DNA of 64,000 nt from Sphingomonas crocodyli (GCF_004005865.1 NZ_SACN01000001.1:2418001-2482000); one strand, 5' to 3'. Shown: positions 51,883-60,702, numbered from the stretch's first letter. Translations and numbers: made by a program. The notes: generated from the sequence alone by a model not told the origin.

Positions 51883-52266
51883 TCAGGTCAGCGCGATCAC
51901 ATAGAGCGACAAGGCCGCGAAGAAGGCGCCGAACCAGGTGATCGATCGCAGGCCGGCCCAGCCGCCGAGATAGCAGCCGATGTAGAGCAGCCGGAACACC
52001 AGCCAGATGCCCGCCGCCAGATCGACATGGCCGGGAGGCGCGGCGCGCAAGGTCGCGAGCAGCACGCCCACGGCGAAGAACGGAAACGCCTCATAGCTGT
52101 TGGCGTGCGCCGCATGCGCGCGCTGCCGCACCGGATCGGCGAAGTTCGCCGGATTGCGCGGATCGGCATTGTCGTAACTGCGCGTCGCCTTCGCGATCGC
52201 GACCGAAAATATCGGCAGGAGGCCGCCGACGAGCAATATCCAATGGGCGATCGTCGGCTGCATCAT
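51883..52266 (-). CDS. MAPEG-family integral membrane protein
   Basis: A 127-residue four-helix membrane protein of the MAPEG superfamily (microsomal glutathione transferase-like): LLVGGLLPIFSVAIAKA, RAHAAHANSYEAFPFFAVGVLLA, and VDLAAGIWLVFRLLYIGCYLGGWAGLRSITWFGAFFAAL. The block RAHAANANxxEAF-like and RLLYIGCYL match the family. It might conjugate glutathione or reduce peroxides; role in this operon unknown. Confidence 0.88.
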   Translation of the reverse strand: MMQPTIAHWILLVGGLLPIFSVAIAKATRSYDNADPRNPANFADPVRQRAHAAHANSYEAFPFFAVGVLLATLRAAPPGHVDLAAGIWLVFRLLYIGCYLGGWAGLRSITWFGAFFAALSLYVIALT

Positions 52267-52281
52267 CTGGCTTCCCCTATC

Positions 52282-53517
52282 CTACTTGGCCCGATGCTCC
52301 GTCGGCTTCGGGCTCTCAGGCAGCTTTACCGGACCGTGCTTCTTCGACGCCACCAGGATCGTCGCCGTCGCGCGGATATTCTCGATCCCGCGCTGGTTGG
52401 TGCCGCGCAGCGCGACCTCGATCTTCGGCCCGAGCGTCTCGTCGACCGAAACCTCGGTGATCTCGCCCGTCATCCAGGTCACGTCACCGATATAGTTGAA
52501 GCGGCGGAACTCGAACTTGATGCGGTGGATGAAGCTGTCGTCGCCCGCGAAATTGGTCAGGAAGTTGGAAATGTGGAACTGCCGCACCGGGCCGATGTCG
52601 TACATCATCCGCACGCCCACCTTGTCGGCCAGCTCCTTGTCCCAATGGACGCGCTGCACCGTATCCCAGGCGTTATATTCATCGCGGCTGTAGAAACCGC
52701 GCAGCTTCTTGCGATTCTCGTATGCCAGCCGGTTCGGCCAGTTGCCGTAGATCAGCCAGCCCGCGCCCATATGCAGGTTGATAAGATCGGTGACCGTCAG
52801 CGGCCCCTTGACCATCTTGGGCAGTTCCTGCCCGACGGTGCAGTCCTCCATGTACAGCGTATCGGCGCCGCGACGATATTCGTTGTCGTACGCCGCCTCG
52901 ATCTCGGCCAGATCCTCGTCGGTGTAGGAGGCCGGCTCCTCCTTGGCATATTTCGCCTTGGCGTCGCCGCTCTTCTTCTTGCGTTCGGCATGGATGAACC
53001 AGTCGACGCCGTCGACCAGAACCTTGTCGTTCTGATCCCACAGGCACAGCCCGTTGGTGACGATCACCGAGCGGCCCGAAAACTCCGACGGCTTGTCCTC
53101 GACCGCCTTCACGAAGCGCGAGCGATAGAGCTTCGTGCCCTCCATGATCGGCGCGTAATAAAAATTCTCGCCGCCCGAATGAAATAGCTGAATACCGCGT
53201 AGCGCCTTCGACGTGATCTTCGCTTCATCCGGGTCCATCACCGGATTCCGATTGATCCCCATCGACTTTTCGAACGCCGGCGGCGCGATCACGCCGCCCC
53301 AGCGCGTGCCCTTCGCATAGTCCGGATCCACGAACAGCGGATTGTCGTCGCCGATGCAGATCGCGAAGCGGCGCACGGCATCGTCGGTGCAGGCGAGGTT
53401 CCACGGCTCGTCGATCGCCCCGGTGCGCAGCGTGGGGTTCGGAAAGCCGATCCGTCGCCGCATCAGGTCCACCGACTCATCGGTGATCATGTTCCGCAAC
53501 AGGCCGTCATCCGCCAT
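52282..53517 (-). CDS. MaoC-like double hot-dog dehydratase/hydratase
   Basis: A 411-residue protein with two hot-dog domains. Domain 1 (~40-190) has the acyl-dehydratase pattern FAICIGDDNPLFVDPDYAKGTRWGGVIAPPAF. Domain 2 (~215-400) has DLINLHMGAGWLIYGNWPNR, RVHWDKELADKVGVRMMYDIGPVRQFHISNFLTNFAG. This is the FAS1-like/N-terminal MaoC type that hydrates enoyl-CoAs in steroid and other acid catabolism. It leads an operon with MAPEG and SDR genes. A shared operator candidate lies 48 bases upstream. Confidence 0.85.
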   Translation of the reverse strand: MADDGLLRNMITDESVDLMRRRIGFPNPTLRTGAIDEPWNLACTDDAVRRFAICIGDDNPLFVDPDYAKGTRWGGVIAPPAFEKSMGINRNPVMDPDEAKITSKALRGIQLFHSGGENFYYAPIMEGTKLYRSRFVKAVEDKPSEFSGRSVIVTNGLCLWDQNDKVLVDGVDWFIHAERKKKSGDAKAKYAKEEPASYTDEDLAEIEAAYDNEYRRGADTLYMEDCTVGQELPKMVKGPLTVTDLINLHMGAGWLIYGNWPNRLAYENRKKLRGFYSRDEYNAWDTVQRVHWDKELADKVGVRMMYDIGPVRQFHISNFLTNFAGDDSFIHRIKFEFRRFNYIGDVTWMTGEITEVSVDETLGPKIEVALRGTNQRGIENIRATATILVASKKHGPVKLPESPKPTEHRAK

Positions 53518-53564
53518 AACTTGTCCCCTCAGGCGGTTCTGACTGAAACCGCTCTAGCGCAATT

Positions 53565-53574
53565 GAGTAATATC
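53565..53574. promoter_or_regulatory. Shared candidate operator, site 5
   Basis: GAGTAATATC (minus strand GATATTACTC), 48 bases before the MaoC-like start and 62 before the divergent crotonase start. It differs by one base from site 4. Confidence 0.45.
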
Positions 53575-53635
53575 TTTTATCGCGATATCCGCTACGGCGC
53601 TGCCCAACAAGGGGCAAATCGAGGGAGATGCCGAC

Positions 53636-54433
53636 GTGCACGTCTATGAGGGTTACGAGACGATAAAGATCACGCGCGAGGGCAAGATCATCACGATCAC
53701 GCTCAATCGCCCCGAGGTGATGAACGCCACCAACCCCCAGATGCACCAGGAGCTGGAGCGCGCCTTTCCCGAAATCGGCCGCGATCCCGACTGCAATGTC
53801 GTGATCCTGACCGGCGAAGGCCGCTGCTTCTCGGCGGGCGGCGACATCGTCGACATGCGCGATCGGCTGGACGATCATGTCCGTTGGTTGGAAGCGATGC
53901 GTGAGGCGCGCGCGATCCTCTACAACGTCGTCGATCTGCCGCAGCCTTTGATCTGCAAGGTGAACGGCGCCGCGACCGGCCTGGGTTCGACCCTCGCTCT
54001 CTTCAGCGACATCATCGTCGCCAAGGACACGGCGAAGATCGCCGACACCCACGTCAATGTCGGCCTGGTGGCAGGCGATGGCGGTGCGGTGATCTGGCCC
54101 GCGATCATCGGCCACGCGCGCGCCAAGCTCTACCTGCTCACCGGCAAGCCGATCACCGGTAAGGAAGCCGCCGAAATCGGCCTGATCACCGAAGCCGTCC
54201 CCGCCGAAGCGCTCGACGCGCGCGTGCAGGAGATTGCGGAGACGATCGCGGCGCTGCCCGCTGTCGCGGTGAAGCTGACCAAGAAGTCGATCAACATGGA
54301 CCTGCGCCAGAAGCTCGACACGATGATCGAGGCGCATCTCGGCTACGAGACGATGTCGCACCTCTCGCTCGACCATCGCGAGGCGATCAACGCCTTCGCC
54401 GACAAGCGCACGCCGGTCTTCACCGGCAAGTAA
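53636..54433 (+). CDS. Crotonase-family enzyme with altered active site
   Basis: A 265-residue crotonase-fold protein. VILTGEGRCFSAGGDIVDMRD gives the oxyanion region, but the two hydratase Glu positions read TGLGSTLALFSD and DTHVNVGLVAGDGGAV (Ser and His). The Asp in AGDGG corresponds to the extra acid of dienoyl-CoA isomerases, so isomerisation or another crotonase reaction is likelier than hydration. It starts with GTG after GAGGGAGA. It is the first gene of a four-gene operon with ligase and paired acyl-CoA dehydrogenases. Confidence 0.88.
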   Translation: MHVYEGYETIKITREGKIITITLNRPEVMNATNPQMHQELERAFPEIGRDPDCNVVILTGEGRCFSAGGDIVDMRDRLDDHVRWLEAMREARAILYNVVDLPQPLICKVNGAATGLGSTLALFSDIIVAKDTAKIADTHVNVGLVAGDGGAVIWPAIIGHARAKLYLLTGKPITGKEAAEIGLITEAVPAEALDARVQEIAETIAALPAVAVKLTKKSINMDLRQKLDTMIEAHLGYETMSHLSLDHREAINAFADKRTPVFTGK

Positions 54434-54439
54434 GCGCCC

Positions 54440-55885
54440 GTGACGCTGGACCTCCCAGCTGCGATCCGCGCCACCGTCGAAAGCGGCGGCGCGGACGATG
54501 CGCTCGCTTTCGGCGGGCGCTGGCGCAGCTGGGATTGGGTCGCGGACATCGCGAACAGGATCGACGACGCTCTGGGCGATGCCCACACGGTAGGACTGGT
54601 CGCGCGCAACCGGCCGCAGCATATCGCCGCCTTCGCTGCGACGCTGATGGCGCAGCGCACGACATCGATGATCTACGCCGCGCAAAGCCCGGCCGGGATC
54701 GCGAGCGATATCGAGACGCTGCGCCTCCCCGCGATCGTCGCCGATGCCGAGGACTGGACGCCCGAGGCGCTCGCAGCCGCACGATCGGTCGGATCGCAGG
54801 CGATCGCGATCGGTGACGGCTCGGTCGAGGTGCTGGTGCCGCGCGGCGCGGGTCCGTTCCGCGCAGCCATGCCCGATATCGGCCTCGAACTCCTGTCCTC
54901 CGGCACCACCGGCGCCCCCCGGCGCAGCGGCCTGCCGTGGTCGACGATCGCGGGCGCGGTCGCGGGCACCAAGTCGGCTTATGCGGGAACCTCCGAAGTT
55001 TCCGCGCCGCAGGTGATGGTCCACCCGCTCGGCAATATCGCAGGGCTGGCCTACGCCGTTCCCCCGCTCGTCTGGCGACAGCGGCTCGTGATCCTCGAAC
55101 GCTTTGATCCGCTCGTCTGGGCGGAGGCGGTGCGCGATCATCGCCCGAGCCGTGGCACCGTGCCCCCTGCGGGCGTCCGCATGCTGCTCGATTCGGATAT
55201 CCCGGCCGAATGGCTCTCCAGCCTCAGCCTCGTCGCCGTCGGCGGGGGCAAGCTCGATGAGGCGCTGCAGGTAGCGTTCGAGGATCGCTTCGGCATCCCC
55301 GCCCTCCCCGCCTTCGGCGCGACCGAGTTTGGCGGCGTGATCGCCAACTGGACGCTCGACACCTATCGCCGCTTCGGCGCGGACAAGCGCGGCAGCGCGG
55401 GCATGCCCAGCCCCGGCGCGACCCTACGCATCGTCGATCGCGACACCGGCATCGCGCTCCCACCCGGCGAGGTCGGCCTGCTCGAAGCGCAGGTCGAACG
55501 GATCGGGCCCGATTTCGTCCGCACCAACGATTTCGCCTCGCTCGACGCCGACGGCTTCCTGTTTCTCCACGGCCGCGCCGACGGGGCGATCAACCGGGGC
55601 GGATTCAAGATCGTCCCCGATCAGGTCGCCGCCACGCTGCGCGAGCATCCCGCCATCGCCGATGCGGCCGTAGTGGGGATCGACGACGCGCGGCTGGGCG
55701 AAGTTCCGGTCGCCGCGATCGAACTGCGGCGCGGCCAGAGTGCCGATGCGGCCGCACTCAAACATTGGCTCAAGGACCGGCTCGTCGCCTATCAGGTTCC
55801 GGTCGATTTTCGCATGGTCGACGCGCTGCCGCGCAATGCGTCGATGAAGGTTTCACTGCCCGAGGTTAAGGCTCTTTTCCAATGA
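54440..55885 (+). CDS. Acyl-CoA synthetase-like AMP-binding protein, divergent P-loop
   Basis: A 481-residue ANL-superfamily protein, shorter than the ~510-570 usual. The P-loop reads LLSSGTTGAPRRSGLP, where the usual PKG has become PRR. FGATEFGG, the hinge region FLFLHGRADGAINRGGFKIVPDQV, and the late Lys in RNASMKVSLPEV are present. It would probably activate an acid, but reduced P-loop function is possible. GTG start with gap 6 after the crotonase; ATGA overlap with the next gene. Confidence 0.88.
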   Translation: MTLDLPAAIRATVESGGADDALAFGGRWRSWDWVADIANRIDDALGDAHTVGLVARNRPQHIAAFAATLMAQRTTSMIYAAQSPAGIASDIETLRLPAIVADAEDWTPEALAAARSVGSQAIAIGDGSVEVLVPRGAGPFRAAMPDIGLELLSSGTTGAPRRSGLPWSTIAGAVAGTKSAYAGTSEVSAPQVMVHPLGNIAGLAYAVPPLVWRQRLVILERFDPLVWAEAVRDHRPSRGTVPPAGVRMLLDSDIPAEWLSSLSLVAVGGGKLDEALQVAFEDRFGIPALPAFGATEFGGVIANWTLDTYRRFGADKRGSAGMPSPGATLRIVDRDTGIALPPGEVGLLEAQVERIGPDFVRTNDFASLDADGFLFLHGRADGAINRGGFKIVPDQVAATLREHPAIADAAVVGIDDARLGEVPVAAIELRRGQSADAAALKHWLKDRLVAYQVPVDFRMVDALPRNASMKVSLPEVKALFQ

Positions 55886-57036
55886 AGATCATCGATAGCG
55901 CCGAGCTGGACGCCTTCCGTGAGGAAGTCCGCGACTGGCTTGCCGACAATGTCCCGAAAGAACCCCGCCCGCATGATGGCGCCGCGATGCGCGACTTCGA
56001 TCTCGCGTGGCAGCGCCGCCAATATGATGGCGGCTGGGCAGGCATCAGCTGGCCCAAGGACTATGGCGGGCGCGGCGCATCGGTGCTCGAAACCCTAATC
56101 TGGCATGAGGAATATGCCCGCGCGAACGGCCCGGTTTCGGGCAGCATGTTCGTGGCGCTGAGCCATGCCGGCCCGACCCTGATCAATTCGGGGAACGAGG
56201 CGCAGAAGCAGCGTTATCTGCCCGCGATCCTGAAGGGCGAGGAAAATTGGTGCCAGGGCTTTTCGGAGCCGGGCGCAGGGTCCGATCTGTCGGCGCTCAA
56301 ATGCCGCGCGGTGATCGACGGCGATCATCTGGTCGTCAACGGCACGAAGATCTGGACGACCTACGGCCACCTCGCCAAACAGCAGGAATTGCTCGTCCGT
56401 ACCGATCCCGATCTGCCGCGCCACAAGGGGATTAGCTGGGTGATCTGCGACATGGAGACGCCGGGCGTCGAGGTGCGGCCGATCAAGGCGATGTCGGGCC
56501 TGACCCACTTCGCGCAGACCTTCTACGACGATGTCCGCATCCCGCTGTCGAACGTGGTGGGTGAAGTGAATGGCGGCTGGAAGGTCGCGATGACGACGCT
56601 CGGTTTCGAGCGCGGCACCGGCACAGTCCCCCACCAGATCGAGCTTTCGAAGCGCACCGACGACATGATCGCCGAAGCCAAGGCCAAGGGTCTGCTCGAC
56701 GACGCGACCGGCGCCGACCTCGCGACGCTCAAGGCCGAAGTGGCGGCGCTCCGCTCGCTCACCGTCGCGCAGATTTCGCGCGGGATGAGCGAGGCTGTGC
56801 CGGGTGCTGAGGGCAATATCGTCGCGCTCCACTTCGCCGAACTGACCCGCCGGGTGAACGGCTATGCGCTCGAACTGTTCGGGCCGTCCGCGCTCGAACG
56901 GCATGGCATGCCCGATTATCCGCTCGAATATCTCGAATGCTTCAAATGGGGCATTGGTGGCGGCACCAACGAAATCCGCCGCAATGCCATTGGCGAGCGC
57001 GTGCTCGGCCTGCCCAAGGGACCTTCCGCACGATGA
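55882..57036 (+). CDS. Acyl-CoA dehydrogenase, alpha-type subunit of second paired enzyme
   Basis: A 384-residue acyl-CoA dehydrogenase: CQGFSEPGAGSDLSALKCRA, KIWTTYGHLAKQQELL and the closing GGGTNEIRRNAIGERVLGLPK. The C-terminal catalytic Glu position is Gly, and the Glu of LGFERGTGT on helix G is the likely base, as in heteromeric steroid-type enzymes. It overlaps both neighbours by ATGA, so three genes are coupled. It is a paralogue of the alpha subunit at 19041. Confidence 0.9.
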   Translation: MKIIDSAELDAFREEVRDWLADNVPKEPRPHDGAAMRDFDLAWQRRQYDGGWAGISWPKDYGGRGASVLETLIWHEEYARANGPVSGSMFVALSHAGPTLINSGNEAQKQRYLPAILKGEENWCQGFSEPGAGSDLSALKCRAVIDGDHLVVNGTKIWTTYGHLAKQQELLVRTDPDLPRHKGISWVICDMETPGVEVRPIKAMSGLTHFAQTFYDDVRIPLSNVVGEVNGGWKVAMTTLGFERGTGTVPHQIELSKRTDDMIAEAKAKGLLDDATGADLATLKAEVAALRSLTVAQISRGMSEAVPGAEGNIVALHFAELTRRVNGYALELFGPSALERHGMPDYPLEYLECFKWGIGGGTNEIRRNAIGERVLGLPKGPSAR

Positions 57037-57986
57037 TCGTCAATCTCACCCCCACCGAGGAACAGCAGCTCGTCGAGGACAGCATCCGCGGCCTTCTGGC
57101 CGACAAGCTGCCGGTCGATCGCCTACGCGAAGCCCATGCGCATGGCGGTGCGGTCGAACGCGCGATCTGGGGCGACCTTGTCGAACTCGGCCTGTTCGGC
57201 CTGGGTCTCGCCGAAGAACGCGGCGGCATCGGCTATGGCCTGCCCGAGGAAGTGATCGTCGCGAAGGCGCTGGGCGCCCACCTCGCCTCGCCCTCGATCG
57301 TCGCGCAGATGATCGCGGTCCACCTCGCCGACGACGCCACCCGCCCCGCTTTGATGAGCGGTGAGGCGCGCGCGGCCTTCGTCAACGCCTTCGATGGCGG
57401 CGCGCACCTGATCGACGGCGAAGGCGCGACCCACGCCGTCGTGGTCGGCAAGGGCGGCGCGGCGCTCGTCGCGATCGACTCGTTGGGCGCGGCCGAACCG
57501 GTCGAGCTGATCGACGAAACCGTCGCGGTCGCCAAGGTTTCGACCGATGCCGCGCTGTCGGGCGGCGCGGAGGTCGATCGCCTCTCGCTGCTGCTCGCCA
57601 CCTATATGGCGGGCCTTGCCGGCGCGACGCGCGACATGGCGGTCGACTATGCCAAGACGCGCGAGCAATTCGGCCAGCCGATCGGCGCATTCCAGGCGAT
57701 CAAGCACCAGTGCGCCGATCTTGCCTTGCGCGCAGCGGGTGCCGAGACGCAATGCTATCACACCGCCGTCACCTTCGGTCGGGGCAATGATGACGGCGTC
57801 GAAGTCGCCTGCGCGCGCCTGCTCGCGGGCGAAGCGGCGCTGGCGAATGCCAAGCAGAACATCCAGATCCACGGCGGCATGGGCTTCACGGCGGAGTGCG
57901 ACGCGCACCTCTTCCTGAAGCGCGCGCACCTGATCTCGATGCTCGGCACCAGCAAGGTCGAGGTTCGCAAGCGCATCCTGGCTTGA
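57033..57986 (+). CDS. Acyl-CoA dehydrogenase, beta-type subunit of second paired enzyme
   Basis: A 317-residue acyl-CoA dehydrogenase-fold protein, shorter than the ~360-380 of normal members, as is common for beta subunits. It keeps KTREQFGQPIGAFQAIKHQCADL and the C-terminal IQIHGGMGFTAECDAHLFLKRA. The middle beta-domain is truncated (GEGATHAVVVGKGGAALVAID). The start overlaps the alpha stop by ATGA. The alpha/beta pair should form a heterotetramer. A family A repeat follows. Confidence 0.9.
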   Translation: MIVNLTPTEEQQLVEDSIRGLLADKLPVDRLREAHAHGGAVERAIWGDLVELGLFGLGLAEERGGIGYGLPEEVIVAKALGAHLASPSIVAQMIAVHLADDATRPALMSGEARAAFVNAFDGGAHLIDGEGATHAVVVGKGGAALVAIDSLGAAEPVELIDETVAVAKVSTDAALSGGAEVDRLSLLLATYMAGLAGATRDMAVDYAKTREQFGQPIGAFQAIKHQCADLALRAAGAETQCYHTAVTFGRGNDDGVEVACARLLAGEAALANAKQNIQIHGGMGFTAECDAHLFLKRAHLISMLGTSKVEVRKRILA

Positions 57987-57992
57987 CCTCTC

Positions 57993-58080
57993 CTCGTCAT
58001 TGCGAGGAGCCGGAGGCGACGTGGCAATCCACTCCGAACTGCGGACTGGATTGCTTCGGCTCCGCCTCGCAATGACGAGT
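57993..58080. repeat. Palindromic intergenic repeat, family A copy 5
   Basis: CTCGTCATTGCGAGGAGCCGGAGGCGAC at the left, and CTGGATTGCTTCGGCTCCGCCTCGCAATGACGAG at the right. It separates the dehydrogenase operon from the ferredoxin reductase gene. Confidence 0.88.
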
Positions 58081-58142
58081 GAGAACTGGACAAGTGGCCG
58101 CTTCGACCGCACATCGCCACCAACGGAATTTCGGGGATATCG

Positions 58143-59378
58143 ATGACCACCAGCTATGATGTCGTGATCGTGGGCGCGGGGCATGGCGGCGCGCAGGCCG
58201 CGTTGCAGCTTCGCACGCAGAAGTTCGAAGGCAGCGTCGCGGTGATCGGCGAGGAACCCGAAGTCCCCTATGAGCGCCCGCCGCTGTCGAAGGAATATTT
58301 CTCCGGCGACAAGACGTTCGACCGCATCCTGATCCGCCCGGCGACCTTCTGGGCCGATCGCAACATCGACATGCTGCTCAACCGCAAGGTGACGGCGGTC
58401 GATCCGACCGCGCATCTGCTGACGCTGGAAGACGGCTCCACCGTCACCTACGGCAAGCTGATCTGGGCGACCGGCGGCGCGCCGCGCAAGCTCGTCTGTT
58501 CGGGCCATGATCTGAAGGGCGTCCACGGCGTCCGCACCCGCGCCGATGCCGATCGGATGATGGACGAACTGGCGACCACCGAACGCGTCGTCGTGATCGG
58601 CGGCGGCTATATCGGGCTGGAGGCGGCAGCCGTCCTCTCCAAATTCGGCAAGCACGTCACCGTTCTGGAGGCGCTCGATCGCGTCCTCGCGCGCGTCGCC
58701 GCCGAACCGCTGTCGCGCTTCTACGAGGCCGAGCATCGCGCGCACGGCGTCGATGTCCGGCTGGGCGTGACGGTCGATTGCATTGAGGAGAAGGACGGCA
58801 AGGCCACCGGCGTGCGCCTCGCCGACGGCAGCGTCCTGCCCGCCGATATGGTGATCGTCGGCATCGGCATCATCCCGGCGGTCGAGCCTTTGATCGCGGC
58901 GGGGGCCGAGGGGGGCAATGGCGTCGCGGTCGACGAACTGTGCCGCACCTCGCTTCCCGATATCTGGGCGATCGGAGACTGCGCGCTCCACAAGAATGAC
59001 TTTGCCGACGGCATCACGATGCGGCTGGAATCGGTCCAGAACGCCAATGATCAGGCGACCACCGCGGTCAAGGCGATCCTGGGCGGCACCGAGCCCTATC
59101 ACGCCGTTCCGTGGTTCTGGTCGAACCAATATGATCTGCGGCTCCAGACGGTGGGCCTGTCGACCGGCTACGACCAGACCGTGCTGCGCGGCGATCCGGC
59201 GACGCGTGCGTTCACGCTGGTCTATCTGCGCCAAGGCAAGGTGATCGCGCTCGACTGCGTCAACGTCGTGAAGGACTATGTGCAGGGCAAGGCTTTGGTC
59301 GTCGCTGGCGCCGAAATCGCCCCCGAAAAGCTCGCCGATGCCAGCGTTCCGCTCAAGGAAATGCTGGCCGCCGCCTGA
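58143..59378 (+). CDS. FAD-dependent ferredoxin/rubredoxin reductase
   Basis: A 411-residue pyridine nucleotide-disulfide-type reductase of the ferredoxin-reductase class: FAD motif [29 protein letters not shown] motif [16 protein letters not shown], and YAIGDCAL-like [13 protein letters not shown]. It would pass electrons from NAD(P)H to a ferredoxin for a P450 or Rieske oxygenase. No oxygenase or ferredoxin gene is visible in the window, so its partner is elsewhere. It is probably co-transcribed with the thiolase (gap 36). Confidence 0.92.
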   Translation: MTTSYDVVIVGAGHGGAQAALQLRTQKFEGSVAVIGEEPEVPYERPPLSKEYFSGDKTFDRILIRPATFWADRNIDMLLNRKVTAVDPTAHLLTLEDGSTVTYGKLIWATGGAPRKLVCSGHDLKGVHGVRTRADADRMMDELATTERVVVIGGGYIGLEAAAVLSKFGKHVTVLEALDRVLARVAAEPLSRFYEAEHRAHGVDVRLGVTVDCIEEKDGKATGVRLADGSVLPADMVIVGIGIIPAVEPLIAAGAEGGNGVAVDELCRTSLPDIWAIGDCALHKNDFADGITMRLESVQNANDQATTAVKAILGGTEPYHAVPWFWSNQYDLRLQTVGLSTGYDQTVLRGDPATRAFTLVYLRQGKVIALDCVNVVKDYVQGKALVVAGAEIAPEKLADASVPLKEMLAAA

Positions 59379-59414
59379 TCTTCAAAACCGACACCCCATC
59401 ACCATATTGAGACC

Positions 59415-60602
59415 ATGAGCAACACATCCGATCCCGTCGTCATCGTGTCCTATGCCCGCACCCCGATGGGCGGGTTTCAGGGCGCCCTTTCTACTGTCAG
59501 CGCGACCGATCTCGGCGCCGTCGCGGTCAAGGCCGCGATCGAGCGCGCGGGCGTGTCCGGCGATGCCGTCGACCGCATCTATATGGGCTGCGTCCTGCCG
59601 CATGGGCTGAAGCAGGCGCCGGCGCGTCAGGCGGCGGTCGGCGCGGGCCTGCCGCTGTCGGTCGAGGCGACCACGGTCAACAAGATGTGCGGTTCGGGCA
59701 TGAAGGCCGCGATGATGGCCGCCGATGCGATCGCCGCCGGATCCGCCGACATCGTCGTCGCGGGCGGCATGGAGAGCATGTCGCAGGCGCCCTACGTTAT
59801 GACCAAGCATCGCGGCGGCGCGCGCATGGGCCATGATGCGATCAAGGACGTCATGTATCTCGACGGCCTCGAGGACGCTTACACCGGCAAGCTGATGGGC
59901 GAATTCGCCGACGAGACCGCCCGCAATTACCAGTTCACCCGCGAAGCGCAGGACGACTATGCGCTCCGCTCGCTCTCGCGCGCCAACGAAGCGATCACCA
60001 CCGGCGCCTTCGCCGGCGAGATCGTGCCCGTCACGGTCAAGGGCCGCGCCGGCGACACGATCGTCGACACCGACGAACAGCCGGGCAAGGCGAAGCCCGA
60101 AAAGATCCCGACGCTCAAGCCCGCCTTCGTCAAGGACGGCACCGTCACCGCCGCCAACGCCTCGTCGATCTCCGACGGCGCCGCTGCCTTGGTGATGACG
60201 CGCGAGAGCATTGCGAAGAAGCTCGGCCTGCCCGTCGTCGCGCGCGTCGTCGCGCAGGCGGCGCATGCGCACGAACCCGGCTTGTTCACCACCGCCCCCG
60301 TCCCCGCGATCCGCAAGGTACTGGACAAGGCGGGCTGGTCGGTCGGCGACGTCGATCTGTTCGAGGTCAACGAAGCCTTCGCGGTCGTCGCGATGATCGC
60401 GCAGCGCGAACTCGACATCCCGTCGGACAAGCTCAACGTCAACGGCGGCGCGACCGCGCTCGGCCACCCGATCGGCGCCTCGGGCGCGCGCATCATCGCG
60501 ACGCTTCTCGCGGCGCTCAAGGCGCGCGGCGGTACGAAGGGCGTCGCAAGCCTGTGCATCGGCGGCGGCGAAGCGACCGCCGTGGCGGTGGAGCTGGCCT
60601 GA
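59415..60602 (+). CDS. Thiolase (acetyl-CoA acetyltransferase family)
   Basis: A 395-residue thiolase: Cys92 in VNKMCGSGMKAAMM, His in TALGHPIGASGA, second Cys in SLCIGGGEA. The PhaA/AtoB-like pattern (SYARTPMGGFQGAL) suggests a biosynthetic/degradative acetoacetyl-CoA thiolase, perhaps releasing acetyl-CoA units. It follows the ferredoxin reductase and ends before a family B repeat. Confidence 0.94.
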   Translation: MSNTSDPVVIVSYARTPMGGFQGALSTVSATDLGAVAVKAAIERAGVSGDAVDRIYMGCVLPHGLKQAPARQAAVGAGLPLSVEATTVNKMCGSGMKAAMMAADAIAAGSADIVVAGGMESMSQAPYVMTKHRGGARMGHDAIKDVMYLDGLEDAYTGKLMGEFADETARNYQFTREAQDDYALRSLSRANEAITTGAFAGEIVPVTVKGRAGDTIVDTDEQPGKAKPEKIPTLKPAFVKDGTVTAANASSISDGAAALVMTRESIAKKLGLPVVARVVAQAAHAHEPGLFTTAPVPAIRKVLDKAGWSVGDVDLFEVNEAFAVVAMIAQRELDIPSDKLNVNGGATALGHPIGASGARIIATLLAALKARGGTKGVASLCIGGGEATAVAVELA

Positions 60603-60604
60603 CA

Positions 60605-60697
60605 CGTCATCCCGGCGGAGGCCGGGATCTCAGGAGGCTCATGCGACAAACATGCGCCTAGATGCTCGCTGAGATCCCGGCCTCCGCCGGGATGACG
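60605..60697. repeat. Palindromic intergenic repeat, family B copy 3
   Basis: CGTCATCCCGGCGGAGGCCGGG / CCCGGCCTCCGCCGGGATGACG arms. Read on the other strand, the inner part matches copy 2 at 47554 over most of its length, so the element is present in both orientations. Confidence 0.9.
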
Positions 60698-60702
60698 CGG
60701 GC

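Noticed and set aside
16030..60602. A complete steroid (cholesterol or testosterone) degradation cluster
   Set aside because: Paired dehydrogenases and SDRs fit, but ketosteroid dehydrogenase, 9-alpha-hydroxylase and the meta-cleavage genes are not in the window, so the assignment would be overclaiming.
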